Shown here: positions 45,884 to 55,208 of the stretch, in pieces
Layout of the letters: each line of letters begins with the position of its first letter
Position numbering within the stretch: position 1 is the stretch's first letter
Source: Lichenicola sp964236105
GTDB taxonomy: Bacteria > Pseudomonadota > Alphaproteobacteria > Acetobacterales > Acetobacteraceae
Assembly (NCBI GenBank): GCA_964236105.1
Contig: CAXSBC010000005.1
Span: forward strand, 62,001-126,000
Length of the DNA: 64,000 bases
Direction: 5' to 3'
Program-made: the position numbers and the translations under genes
The notes under the pieces: model-generated
Database searches by the model: none
What the model saw: the letters and a program-made list of their open reading frames with translations, nothing else
What the model was told of the DNA's origin: nothing

Positions 45884-48800
45884 TCAGGCGACGCGCTCGC
45901 CGATGGTGCCGGCCGCGGCCATCCGCACCGCCTCCATCACGTCCGGCTTGCCGGAGCCCAGCAGCGGCAGCGCCGGCGCCACGCGCAGTTCCGCCGGCAG
46001 CGCGATCTCCGGCAGGTGCGCCAGCCGCGCCTGCGCCAGGAAGGCGGTGCGCGTGGCATCCTGGCGGTCGGTCAGCAGGATGATCCGCTCGCCCTTGCGC
46101 GGATCGGCCAGCGCCACCGCCACCGACACCGCGTCAGGCCAGAGATCGCCCGCCACCCGCTCGACCGAGGCCAGCGACACCATCTCGCCGGCGATCTTGG
46201 CGAACCGGGCCGCCCGGCCGCGGATCGAGATGTGGCCGTCGGCCGGCGAGATCGACACGATGTCGCCGGTATCGTGCCAGCCGTCCGGCGGCAGCTGCAG
46301 CACGCCCGGCCGGTCCGGCCGCAGGTAGCCCAGCATCACGTTGGGTCCCGACACCAGCAGCCGCCGCCCGTCCTCGATGCCTTCCACCGGCACCAGCCGC
46401 ACCGCCAGGCCCGGCACCAGCCGGCCGACGGTGCCGTCGCGGTTGGAGAGCGGGGTGTTGAGCGCCAGCACCGGCGAGGTCTCCGTCACGCCGTAGCCCT
46501 CCAGGATGCGCAGCCCGAACTTCTCGTTCCAGATCCGCCGGGTCCAGGCGGTGACCGGCTCGGCGCCGGCGACGACCAGCCGCAGGCTCCGGAAGTCGGT
46601 GGCGTGCGCTGTGCGGGCATAGCCGGACAGGAAGCTGTTGGTGCCGAACAGCGCGGTGGCGCCGATCGTGGAGGCGACGAGCGGGATGATGCGGTAGTCG
46701 AGCGGCGAGGGGTAGAGGAACACCGGCATGCCGTGGATCAGCGGCAGCATCATGCCGGCGGTCAGCCCGAAGGAATGGAACACCGGCAGCACGTTCAGCA
46801 CCCGGTCGGCCGGGCCGAAATCGATCACGGCCGCGACCTGGGCGATGTTGCACAGGATGTTGCGGTGGCTCAGCACCACGCCCTTCGGCGTGCCCGACGT
46901 GCCGGACGTCATCAGCACCACCGCCGGGCTGTCCGGATCGACCGCGGCCAGCGGACGGCTGCCGCGCAGCAGCCCGCGCAGGCGGTCGCGCCGGCTCACC
47001 GGCAGGTCCTCCAGATACAGGATCGCCACCTCGGCCGAGAGCGTCTCCATGGTGGCCTCGAGCCGGGCCTTCGCCACCAGCTGGCGCGCGGTCACCAGCG
47101 TGGTGAAGCCGGTGGCCGCGATCGCCGCCCGCAGCGCCGACAGGCCGGCGCGCGGATTGAGGATCACCGGCACGATCCCGGCCGAGGCGAGCCCGAGCAG
47201 GCAGGCGGCGGCCGCGTTGGCGTTGGGCAGCATCAGGCCGATGCGCCGCTCGGGCGTGGCGTGCGGGCCGAGGTGGCCGCCCAGCACGGCGGCTCCCGCC
47301 AGCAGCTTGCGGTAGCTCAGCCGGCCGCGGACCGGGTCCTGCACCGCGACGCGGCCCATGCCGTGCTCGCGGGCGGCGCGTGCCACCGCCTCGAACAGCG
47401 ACAGGCCGGTATCGGTGGTGGCCAGCATCATCGCCGACATCCGGTCCTGCAGCAGGGAGGCGGCGGCCTCCCGACGGCGTCGCCCGGCGAGGCTCGCGCG
47501 CAGCTCCAGCGCTTGCGGCGCCAGCAGGGTGAGCCTGACGCGCGGGAACAGCCGGCGACGCACCTGCGCGCGGGTCAGCCGCGAGAACGGCGTCGCCTGC
47601 AGCCCCTCGATGCGCGCGCACAGGATCGGCGCGCCCGCCTTGTCGGCCGCCATCGCGGCGCCGTCCTGCACCCGCATCATCGAGCCGGTGGTGGTGATGC
47701 GGCCTTCGGGGAAGATCACCGCCGGCCGGCCGGCGCGCACCTGCTCGATCAGGCGGCGCATCGACAGCGGACGCGCGGCCTCGACCGGCACCGCGTCGGC
47801 CACGCGCAGGAACGGCCTGACCCACCAGAAGCGCGCCACCCCGCCATCGATGGCGAACAGCGGCCGGTCCAGCACCGAGAACAGCAGCGCCGCATCGAGC
47901 CAGCTCACATGGTTGGGCGCCACGATCGCCGCCATGCCGGGCCGGGGCAGGTGCTCGGCGCCGCGCAGCTCGACGCGATACAGCGTCCGGAACAGCAGCC
48001 ACACCAGCTCGCCCGCAGGATTCGGGCTCAGCCGGGCCAGCATCGGCACGGCGGCGGCGAGGCTGGCGATCCCGACCAGTCCGAGCAGCGCCGGCTCGCG
48101 CAGGCCGGCCCGCTGGGCGCCCACCAGCAGCAGCGCCGTCAGCACCATGCCGATCGCCGACAGCACGTTCAGCCCGCCGATCGCGCGCGCGCGATGCTCC
48201 GGCGGCGCGTCGGCCTGGATCGCCGCCAGCGTCGGCACCGCCATCATCCCGCCGCCGGCGGCGGCGGCGAACAGGTCGGGCAGCAGACGCCATGCCGTGC
48301 CGCCGGCGTGGCTCCACGGATCGAGCAGCGACAGGCCGGTGAGCAGGCTGCCGAGGCCCGCGATCAGCAGGATGATGCGGCCGCCGCTGAGGAACCAGGC
48401 GAGCGCCGAGCCCGCCGCGATGCCGCCCGCGAACGTGCACAGGCACAGCGAGGCGAGGCGGGGCGAGCCGCCCGGCAGCCCGTGCACCAGCCCGGGCGTG
48501 AGCGACAGCACGGCACTGCCGACCATCCAGAACCAGGCATTGCCGAGCGCCGCCCGGCGCACCGGGCCGCGTCCGAGCTCCTGCAGGGCGGACAGGGCGG
48601 CACGGATCGGCCGCAGCCGCGGAGGCGGGCCGGGTGCTGCGCGGCTCGTGGGCGGGATCAGGCCCGCCATGGCCCAGGCGGCGAGGCTTGCCGCCATCAG
48701 CACCACGCCGATCGCCAGCCGCGCCGGCAGCGCCTCGGCATCAGGGCCCAGCAGCAGCCCGCCGGCGATGGCGCCGCCGAGGATCGCCGCGAAGGTCGCC

Positions 48801-49306
48801 GCCTCCACCAGCGCGTTGGCGCCGGGCAGCCGCGACGGCCGCAGCTGGTCGGGCAGGATCGCGTACTTGACCGGCCCGAACAGCGAAGCCACCACGCCCG
48901 ACGCGACCAGGGCCGCGAACAGCAGCGGCACCGAGCCCAGCAGCAGGGCGACTGCGGCGAGGCCCGCCACGCCGACATCGGCGAGCTTCAGGCGTCGGGC
49001 CAGCGAGGCCATGTCGCCGCGGTCGGCCAGCTCGCCGCCAAGGGCCGAGAACAGGATCGAGGGTGCGACGAAGGCGCCGGCGGCGGCGGCCACCATCCAG
49101 CCGGCACCGGGGCCTGCCAGCCGCGGCGCCCACAGCACCAGCAGGCCGAGCGCGTTGCGCAGCAGGTTGTCGCCGAAGGCGGCCAGGAACTGGCACCAAA
49201 ACAGCGGCGCGAAGCGGCGGCTCAGCAGCAGCGGCCGGTCGTCCGGCACGGTTTCGGCAGGGGACTGGATCACGCTCTTGTCCGGCAGACGGCCAAATCC
49301 TAGCAT
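45884..49306 (-). CDS. trimodular MFS transporter / acyltransferase / acyl-ACP synthetase (LplT-Aas type)
   Basis: 1140 residues in three parts. Residues about 30-425: MFS lysophospholipid flippase (FAPLFWCQFLAAFGDNLLRNAL, about 12 membrane segments). Residues about 430-620: PlsC acyltransferase with NHVSWLD and FPEGRITTTG. Residues about 640-1135: AMP-dependent ligase with TSGTSGTPKGVVLSH, EGYGVTETSP and WHDTGD. It flips, re-acylates and activates acyl groups for lysophospholipid repair at the inner membrane. In E. coli the flippase is a separate protein. Full length with no visible lesion. Confidence 0.93.
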   Translation of the reverse strand: MLGFGRLPDKSVIQSPAETVPDDRPLLLSRRFAPLFWCQFLAAFGDNLLRNALGLLVLWAPRLAGPGAGWMVAAAAGAFVAPSILFSALGGELADRGDMASLARRLKLADVGVAGLAAVALLLGSVPLLFAALVASGVVASLFGPVKYAILPDQLRPSRLPGANALVEAATFAAILGGAIAGGLLLGPDAEALPARLAIGVVLMAASLAAWAMAGLIPPTSRAAPGPPPRLRPIRAALSALQELGRGPVRRAALGNAWFWMVGSAVLSLTPGLVHGLPGGSPRLASLCLCTFAGGIAAGSALAWFLSGGRIILLIAGLGSLLTGLSLLDPWSHAGGTAWRLLPDLFAAAAGGGMMAVPTLAAIQADAPPEHRARAIGGLNVLSAIGMVLTALLLVGAQRAGLREPALLGLVGIASLAAAVPMLARLSPNPAGELVWLLFRTLYRVELRGAEHLPRPGMAAIVAPNHVSWLDAALLFSVLDRPLFAIDGGVARFWWVRPFLRVADAVPVEAARPLSMRRLIEQVRAGRPAVIFPEGRITTTGSMMRVQDGAAMAADKAGAPILCARIEGLQATPFSRLTRAQVRRRLFPRVRLTLLAPQALELRASLAGRRRREAAASLLQDRMSAMMLATTDTGLSLFEAVARAAREHGMGRVAVQDPVRGRLSYRKLLAGAAVLGGHLGPHATPERRIGLMLPNANAAAACLLGLASAGIVPVILNPRAGLSALRAAIAATGFTTLVTARQLVAKARLEATMETLSAEVAILYLEDLPVSRRDRLRGLLRGSRPLAAVDPDSPAVVLMTSGTSGTPKGVVLSHRNILCNIAQVAAVIDFGPADRVLNVLPVFHSFGLTAGMMLPLIHGMPVFLYPSPLDYRIIPLVASTIGATALFGTNSFLSGYARTAHATDFRSLRLVVAGAEPVTAWTRRIWNEKFGLRILEGYGVTETSPVLALNTPLSNRDGTVGRLVPGLAVRLVPVEGIEDGRRLLVSGPNVMLGYLRPDRPGVLQLPPDGWHDTGDIVSISPADGHISIRGRAARFAKIAGEMVSLASVERVAGDLWPDAVSVAVALADPRKGERIILLTDRQDATRTAFLAQARLAHLPEIALPAELRVAPALPLLGSGKPDVMEAVRMAAAGTIGERVA

Positions 49307-49408
49307 CCGGCAGCGACGCCGGTTCTAGAGCAGATCGGCGTCCTGTCGACCTGTCGCACGGGGAAACCAGATGCGGCCGTCGTTGTTCGAGAGCAAAGGC
49401 GGGTCGCG

Positions 49409-50623
49409 ATGTCGCAGAACTCCATCCGGGCCCAGGCGCCGCACCCGGTCGCCGAGGCGTACGAGGCCGTGCGGACGCACAGCGAGACCCTCAGCGCCGC
49501 CCTGTCTCCCGAGGATCAGGTCATCCAGTCGATGGCCGACGCCAGCCCGGCGAAGTGGCACCGGGCGCACACCACCTGGTTCTTCGAGCAGTTCGTGCTG
49601 CTGCCGCACGCACCGGGCTACGAGCGCTACGACGAGAGCTTCAACTTCCTGTTCAACTCCTATTACGAGGCGGTCGGCGCAAGGCATCCGCGCACCGCGC
49701 GCGGGCTGGTGACGCGTCCGGACTCGCGCGAGGTCGGCCGCTACCGCGCGCATGTCGATCGCGGCATGCGCAGTCTGCTTGCCGACGACGACACGGCCGC
49801 GCGGCTCGGCCCGCTGCTGACGCTCGGCCTGCATCACGAGCAGCAGCATCAGGAGCTGCTGGTCACCGACATGCTGCACGCCTTTTCGCAGAACCCGCTG
49901 GCCTGGCGCGGCGACGGCCTCGCGGTGCTGCCGGGCTGGCAGCCGCCCGCGGGTGCCGGCGGGCCGACCCGGTTCCTCGATCGTCCCGGCGGCCTGGCGG
50001 GCATCGGCCATGCCGGCGGCGGCTTTGGCTTCGACAACGAGTTCCCCCGGCACCGCCAGCTGCTGTCGCCGCACGCGCTGGCGGACCGGCTGGTGCGCAA
50101 CGCCGACTGGCGCGCCTTCATGGAGGATGGCGGCTACCGCACGGCGGCGCTGTGGATGTCCGACGGCTGGGAGCAGGCGAAGAGCCAGGGCTGGACCGCG
50201 CCGCTGCACTGGCGCCCGGACGGGGAGGGCGGCTGGCTCGCCCTCTCGCCGGGCGGGCTGGCGCCGGTCGATCCGGCGCAGCCGGTGCGCCACGTCAGCT
50301 GGTACGAGGCCGACGCCTTCGCCCGGTGGGCCGGGGCCCGCCTGCCGACGGAGGCCGAGCTCGAGGCGTCGCACGGCGAGCTTCCCGAGTTCTTCGGCCA
50401 TGTCTGGCAGTGGACCAACAGCGCCTATCTCGCCTATCCCGGCTTCCGCCCGCCCGCCGGGGCGATCGGCGAGTACAACGGCAAGTTCATGATCAACCAG
50501 ATGGTGCTGCGCGGCAGCTCGTTCGCGACGCCGCCCGGCCATGCCCGCGCCAGCTACCGCAACTTCTTCCAGCCCGAGAAGCGCTGGCAGGTCACCGGCC
50601 TGCGCCTGGCCCAGGACCGCTAG
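49409..50623 (+). CDS. egtB: ergothioneine biosynthesis protein EgtB
   Basis: 404 residues. The N-terminal DinB-like half carries the iron-binding His residues of EgtB (His51 in KWHRAHT, His143 and His147 in LHHEQQHQELL). The C-terminal FGE-sulfatase half contains PRHRQLLSPHALADRLV, HVSWYEADAFARWAGARLPTEAE and LRGSSFATP. It is a non-haem iron sulfoxide synthase joining hercynine to a thiol. Separated from egtD by 67 bases on the same strand. Confidence 0.93.
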   Translation: MSQNSIRAQAPHPVAEAYEAVRTHSETLSAALSPEDQVIQSMADASPAKWHRAHTTWFFEQFVLLPHAPGYERYDESFNFLFNSYYEAVGARHPRTARGLVTRPDSREVGRYRAHVDRGMRSLLADDDTAARLGPLLTLGLHHEQQHQELLVTDMLHAFSQNPLAWRGDGLAVLPGWQPPAGAGGPTRFLDRPGGLAGIGHAGGGFGFDNEFPRHRQLLSPHALADRLVRNADWRAFMEDGGYRTAALWMSDGWEQAKSQGWTAPLHWRPDGEGGWLALSPGGLAPVDPAQPVRHVSWYEADAFARWAGARLPTEAELEASHGELPEFFGHVWQWTNSAYLAYPGFRPPAGAIGEYNGKFMINQMVLRGSSFATPPGHARASYRNFFQPEKRWQVTGLRLAQDR

Positions 50624-50690
50624 CCTTCGACGGGGTCCAGGGACGGCGCGCGCCCCGAGCCCTGCTTGCTGATTGTCCAGAGGATACCCC

Positions 50691-51647
50691 ATGCCTGACG
50701 ACCTCGTGCAGACCGGGACGGCCGCCTCCGTGCTGGCCGAGATCGTGGCCGGCCTGTCCGGCCGGCAGAAGACGCTGCCTGCCAAGCTGTTCTACGACGA
50801 GGCCGGCTGCGCCCTGTTCGGCCAGATCACCCAGCTGCCCGAGTACTACGTGACCCGCGCCGAGATGGCGCTGCTGGACCGGCATGCGCCGGAGATCGCC
50901 GCGCAGGCGCCGCAGGGTGCGGCGCTGGTGGAATACGGCGCGTCCGACGAGGCCAAGGGGGCGCGGCTGCTCGATGCCGGCGGTGGGCGCTTTGCCGCCT
51001 ATGTGCCGATCGACATCGCGGCACCGGCGCTTCGCGACATCGTCGGGCGGATGCGGACGAGCCATCCGGGCCTGGCCGTCACCCCCATCGCCGCCGACTT
51101 CCTGCAGCCGCTGACGCTGCCGCCCGCGGTGTCGGATCTGCCGGCGTGGGGGTTCTTTCCCGGCTCCACGATCGGCAACTTCCGGCCGCCGATGGTGATC
51201 CGGTTCCTGGGTCACGTGCGCGACACCCTGTCCGGCCGCGAGCCGCCGGTGTTCGTCATCGGCACCGACCTGCGCAAGGACCCGTCGCGGCTGATCCCGG
51301 CCTACGACGATCCGGCCGGCGTGACGGCTGCCTTCAACCGCAACATCCTGCGGCACGTGAACCGTCTGGCGGCCGCCGACTTCGATCCCGACGCCTTCGC
51401 GCACCGGGTGATCTGGAACGCCCACGAGGGGCGGATCGAGATGCACCTGCAGAGCATGGCCGCGCAGACGGCGCGGCTCGGCGACGCCACGATCCGCTTC
51501 GCCGCCGGCGAGACCATCCATACCGAGGACAGCTACAAGCACACCCCCGACGGCTTCCTGTCCCTCGCCGCCCAGGCCGGCTGGCGTCCGGACGGGTTCT
51601 GGACCGATCCGGACGGGCTGTTCGGGATGCACCGGCTGCGCGGCTAG
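50691..51647 (+). CDS. egtD: L-histidine N(alpha)-methyltransferase EgtD
   Basis: 318 residues starting MPDDLVQTG, with AGAGGA upstream. It trimethylates histidine to hercynine with SAM. Landmarks: LPEYYVTRAEMALL near residue 47, the SAM site ALVEYGASDEAKGARLLDAG near 77, and FFPGSTIGNF near 153. Hallmark C-terminal ETIHTEDSYKH is present. Together with EgtB it gives the core ergothioneine pathway; no gamma-glutamyl hydrolase (EgtC) or EgtE lyase is seen in this window. Confidence 0.94.
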   Translation: MPDDLVQTGTAASVLAEIVAGLSGRQKTLPAKLFYDEAGCALFGQITQLPEYYVTRAEMALLDRHAPEIAAQAPQGAALVEYGASDEAKGARLLDAGGGRFAAYVPIDIAAPALRDIVGRMRTSHPGLAVTPIAADFLQPLTLPPAVSDLPAWGFFPGSTIGNFRPPMVIRFLGHVRDTLSGREPPVFVIGTDLRKDPSRLIPAYDDPAGVTAAFNRNILRHVNRLAAADFDPDAFAHRVIWNAHEGRIEMHLQSMAAQTARLGDATIRFAAGETIHTEDSYKHTPDGFLSLAAQAGWRPDGFWTDPDGLFGMHRLRG

Positions 51648-51672
51648 GGCGAGGCTGTCCCGCCCGGACGGG

Positions 51673-52554
51673 TCAGCGGCGCAGCAGCGTCGCGCTCCAG
51701 CCGAGCGCCGCCCGCGCGCCGGGCTCGATCTGCATCAGGAACGGCTTATCGGCGAAGTCGCCGTCGAAGCCGGCCGGGCTCGCCAGCCCGCGCCATGGCT
51801 CGATGCACAGGAAGTCCGCGCCGGGCTTGGACCAGATGCCGAGCTGCCGCATGCCGTGCCAGGCGACCTCGATCGCATCGGCCACGCCCTCGGCCTCGAA
51901 GCTGACGGAGCGGCTCGCCGGCCGGTCGAGGATCAGCGCGTCGTCGGTGAACAGCGCCTCGTCGAGCGCCAGCACCCGGCCCGCGATCGGGCTCGGCTCC
52001 GCTTCGGCGCGCAGCAGGCCGCCCCCGACGCGGCGGATCGGCGCCGGCTCGGGCTCGGCGAACACCAGCCGGTGCGCCGGCTTCGCCACGCCCTCGGCCA
52101 GCGGCCAGCGGAAGGCCGGATGCGCGCCGAGCGAGGCCGGCAGCCGCTCCGTGCCGGTATTGACCAGCGTGTACTCCACCGCCAGCCGCGCCGCCTGCAG
52201 CCGGTACTCGATCTCCAGCCGGAAGCCGAACGGGTAGATCGCCCGGCTCTGCGCGTCGTCGCTCAGCACCAGGCGGCAGCCGTCGGGACCGCGTTCGGCC
52301 CAGTCGAACCGCCGGTCGCGGGCGAAGCCGTGCTGGGTCATGCGGCTGCTCCGGCCCCGGTGGCGCAGGGTGTCGCCGGCGAGCCTGCCGACGATCGGGA
52401 ACAGCACCGGCGCCTGGCGCGGCCACTCCGGACCCGCCTGCCACAACAGCTCCCGGCCGGCGGCGGTGCGGATGGAGGTGAGCTCGGCGCCGTCCGCCTT
52501 CACGGCAACCTCGAGCGTCTCGTTGCCGAAGCGATGCACGCTGGGGTCGGCCAT
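51673..52554 (-). CDS. aldose 1-epimerase family protein
   Basis: 293 residues from the ATG at 52554 with AGGAG upstream. Beta-sandwich galactose mutarotase-like fold (LacX subgroup): ELTSIRTAAGRELLWQAGPEW near residue 26, PVLFPIVGRLAGD, MTQHGFARDRRFDW (catalytic His) near 72, and LGAHPAFRWPL near 144 (second His), ending with CIEPWRGLASPAGF. Interconverts sugar anomers or hexose-6-phosphate anomers. Confidence 0.88.
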   Translation of the reverse strand: MADPSVHRFGNETLEVAVKADGAELTSIRTAAGRELLWQAGPEWPRQAPVLFPIVGRLAGDTLRHRGRSSRMTQHGFARDRRFDWAERGPDGCRLVLSDDAQSRAIYPFGFRLEIEYRLQAARLAVEYTLVNTGTERLPASLGAHPAFRWPLAEGVAKPAHRLVFAEPEPAPIRRVGGGLLRAEAEPSPIAGRVLALDEALFTDDALILDRPASRSVSFEAEGVADAIEVAWHGMRQLGIWSKPGADFLCIEPWRGLASPAGFDGDFADKPFLMQIEPGARAALGWSATLLRR

Positions 52555-52728
52555 GGAACGTACTCCTGCTGATCTGCCCGACGCACGGCGCGCCGGCTGT
52601 CCGGAACAGGGCCGGCCGGGTCCGGCCGCCCGCCGAGGCGTCAGGATAGCCCAGCCGGCCGTCCGCCGCCCGTTGTGGGATCGCCGCAGGCGTGACACCG
52701 GTGGCCGGGACGGATGGGTGGGGATGCG

Positions 52729-53721
52729 ATGGACACGCTGCTGGTCGAGGCGATGCGGGGCGACAGGGTGGAGTCGCGCCATGCCGGCAGCGCCGTGGTG
52801 GTGGACCATGCGGGCTCGGTGCTGTTCCGGGCCGGCGACATCGAGGCGCCCTGCTTCACCCGCTCGACCGTGAAGGCGCTGCTGGCGCTGCCGCTGGTGC
52901 AGAGCGGGGCGGCCGACCGGCTCGGCCTGTCGGCGGCCGAGCTGGCCCTGGCCTGCGCGTCGCATGTCGGCGAGCCGGTGCATGTCGAGACCGCTGCCTC
53001 GATGCTGCGCAAGGCCGGGCGGGAGCCGGACTGCCTGGAGTGCGGCGCGCACTGGCCGACCAGCCGCGCCGGACAGGTGGCCCTGGCGCAGGCGGGCGGG
53101 ACGCCGTCGGTGCTGCACAACAACTGCTCGGGCAAGCATGCGGGCTTCGTGTGCCTCGCCGTCGATGCCGGCCGGCCCGTCGCGGGCTATATCGAGCCCG
53201 CGCATCCGGTGATGCGCGAGGTCACGGCAGCCCTCTCGACGGTGACCGGTGCGGTGCTGGACGAGCGCAACCGCGCGGTCGATGGCTGCGGCATTCCCAC
53301 CTACGCCATCCCGCTCCATGCCCTGGCGCTCGGCTTCGCGCGGTTCGGCAGCGGGGCCGGGCTCGATGCCGACCGCGCACGGGCTGCGGCACGGCTGCGC
53401 GAGGCCGTGGCCGCCAACCCCGCGCTGGTGGCAGGCCCCGGGCGGTTCGACACCAGGCTGATGCAGGCGTTCGGTGGGGCGGTGTTCAGCAAGACCGGCG
53501 CGGAAGGCGTGCAGGTCGCGTCGGTGCCGGCGTTCGGGCTGGGACTTGCGGTCAAGTGCGCCGACGGCGCCGCCCGGGCGGCGGAGCTCGCGATGGCGGT
53601 TCTGCTGTCGCGCCACCTGCCCGACGCGCCGGAGCTGCGGCAGCTCTGCGGTCCGGTGCTGCGGAACTGGGCAGGCACCCCGGTCGGTGCGTTGCGTCCG
53701 GCCGGCGCGCTGACGCGGTAG
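52729..53721 (+). CDS. type II-like asparaginase (Rhizobium AnsA family)
   Basis: 330 residues starting MDTLLVEAMRGDRVESRHAG; an ATG 15 bases earlier is possible. It belongs to the asparaginase II family (PF06089). Landmarks: FTRSTVKALLALPL near residue 44 (active-site Ser and Lys), ACASHVGEPVH near 75, LHNNCSGKHAGFV near 130 and DGCGIPTYAIPL near 182. It would hydrolyse L-asparagine to aspartate and ammonia in the cytoplasm. Confidence 0.88.
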   Translation: MDTLLVEAMRGDRVESRHAGSAVVVDHAGSVLFRAGDIEAPCFTRSTVKALLALPLVQSGAADRLGLSAAELALACASHVGEPVHVETAASMLRKAGREPDCLECGAHWPTSRAGQVALAQAGGTPSVLHNNCSGKHAGFVCLAVDAGRPVAGYIEPAHPVMREVTAALSTVTGAVLDERNRAVDGCGIPTYAIPLHALALGFARFGSGAGLDADRARAAARLREAVAANPALVAGPGRFDTRLMQAFGGAVFSKTGAEGVQVASVPAFGLGLAVKCADGAARAAELAMAVLLSRHLPDAPELRQLCGPVLRNWAGTPVGALRPAGALTR

Positions 53722-53733
53722 AGGCGGAGCGCT

Positions 53734-53767
53734 GCCCCCGAACCGCCGGGGCCGGCGGTTCGGGGGC
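53734..53767. terminator. 16-bp perfect hairpin between convergent genes
   Basis: The 16 bases at 53734-53749 (GCCCCCG then AACCGCCGG) pair without mismatch with 53752-53767, across a GG loop. It sits between the asparaginase stop and the transporter stop. No T-tract on either side, yet this is the longest perfect stem I found in the window. Confidence 0.7.
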
Positions 53768-53774
53768 TGGCGCC

Positions 53775-54608
53775 TCAGGCGCGGGCGCTGATCGGGGCAG
53801 CCGCATCCTGGGGCGAGGCCGCCGAACGGCTGTAGGTCATGTAGAACGCGCCACCGGTGAAGAAGAACGCGCCGACGGCGTTGCCGAGCGTCACCGGGAT
53901 CTCGTTCCAGAGCCACCAGTCGCCCATGGTCACGTGGGCGCCGAACATCATGCCCATGGGGATGGCGAACATGTTGACCACGCTGTGCTCGAAGCCCTGG
54001 CTGACGAAGATGAAGATCGGCAGCCAGGCGCCGAGGATCTTGCCGATGGTCGAGGTCGAGGCCAGGCCCATCACCGAGCCCAGGCTGACCATCCAGTTGC
54101 ACAGGATCGCCTTGACGAACACGGTCAGCAGCCCCGCCATGCCGAACGCCTCGTAGGCGGTGGTCTTGGTGACGGCGAGTGCGCGCATCCGGTCGCCGAT
54201 CAGTCCGCCGGTGGTGTGGCCGGCATCGGTCGAGGCGATCCAGAACAGCACGGCATAGATCAGGCTGCCGATCAGGTTGCCGACGAACACCAGGCCCCAG
54301 TTGCGCAGCATCGCGCCCCAGCCGATCCGCCCCGCGAACAGGGCCACCGGCAGTATGCCCAGGTTGCCGGTCAGCAGCTCCATGCCGAGCACCACGATGA
54401 GCGCGAAGCCCGCCGGGAACAGCAGCGCCCCGACGATGAACTGCCCGGTCTGGGCGCCGACCAGGAAGGCCATCGAGGTGACAAAGGCGAGATAGGCGCC
54501 GGCGAGCGCGCCGCGGATCAGCAGGTCGAGGGCCGGCAGGCGAGCCTTGACCAGGCCAGATTCGACCATGTTGGCGACGATCTGGGCCGGTTTCACGTAA
54601 TCGGACAA
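53775..54608 (-). CDS. formate/nitrite transporter family protein
   Basis: A 277-residue FNT channel with six transmembrane segments. Landmarks: LDLLIRGALAGAYLAFVTS, GMELLTGNLGILP near residue 75, NWGLVFVGNLIGSLIYA near 102, ILCNWMVSLG near 165 and the central His in FEHSVVNMFAIPMGMM near 210. It moves formate, nitrite or similar small anions with a proton. No formate or nitrite enzymes adjoin it. Confidence 0.93.
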   Translation of the reverse strand: MSDYVKPAQIVANMVESGLVKARLPALDLLIRGALAGAYLAFVTSMAFLVGAQTGQFIVGALLFPAGFALIVVLGMELLTGNLGILPVALFAGRIGWGAMLRNWGLVFVGNLIGSLIYAVLFWIASTDAGHTTGGLIGDRMRALAVTKTTAYEAFGMAGLLTVFVKAILCNWMVSLGSVMGLASTSTIGKILGAWLPIFIFVSQGFEHSVVNMFAIPMGMMFGAHVTMGDWWLWNEIPVTLGNAVGAFFFTGGAFYMTYSRSAASPQDAAAPISARA

Positions 54609-54647
54609 GGGATCATCCTCGGGACAGGGGTTTCGGAAAGAACGGAC

Positions 54648-55109
54648 TCAGTCGCCCTCGGGCCGGCCGCGCATCCGCTTGGTGTCGGATCGCTGCGCCT
54701 TGCCGTCGAGTCGGCGCTCCTTGGAGCCGCGTGTCGGCCGTGTCGGCCGGCGCTTCGGCGGCGGAGGGAGGGCGGCTTCCCGGACCAGCGCGAGCAGCCG
54801 CTCCAGCGCATCGACGCGGTTGCGCTCGCGGGTGCGGTGCCGCTGGGCGGTGATGACGATGACGCCGTCATTGGTCAGGCGGTGGCCGGCCAGCCGCTCC
54901 AGCCGCGCCCGCACCGGGTCGGGCAGGCTGGGCGAGCGGCGCGCGTCGAAACGCAGCTGCACCGCGGTCTCGACCTTCTGGATGTTCTGGCCGCCGGCCC
55001 CGGAGGCGCGCAGGAAGCTTTCCCGCAGCTCATCCTCGTCGAGCGCGATGCGGGCGGTCACCGGAATCAGGGCGATGGTCAGGCCCTCCTCGATGATCCG
55101 CGGCCACAT
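54648..55109 (-). CDS. arfB: alternative ribosome-rescue factor ArfB (peptidyl-tRNA hydrolase)
   Basis: 153 residues with the catalytic GGQ at residues 39-41 (RASGAGGQNIQKVETAVQLRF) that releases peptides on stalled ribosomes. The basic C-terminal tail (RRPTRPTRGSKERRLDGKAQRSDTKR) threads the empty mRNA channel. Family members usually begin about 15 residues later, so the GTG near 55061 is an alternative start; neither has a convincing ribosome-binding site. Confidence 0.9.
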   Translation of the reverse strand: MWPRIIEEGLTIALIPVTARIALDEDELRESFLRASGAGGQNIQKVETAVQLRFDARRSPSLPDPVRARLERLAGHRLTNDGVIVITAQRHRTRERNRVDALERLLALVREAALPPPPKRRPTRPTRGSKERRLDGKAQRSDTKRMRGRPEGD

Positions 55110-55208
55110 ACCTTGTGGACGCGGAAGCGTCCGGCTGCAATCACCGGACCATGGTGAACGTCGTGGTCATGGCGTTATGAAGTCCGGCCCACCCGCTGCG
55201 AGGATGCC

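Noticed and set aside
45608..49303. Plus-strand open frame of about 1230 codons opposite the MFS-PlsC-ligase gene
   Set aside because: Arg/Gln/His-rich composition with no family motifs; it mirrors third-position GC of the real minus-strand gene.
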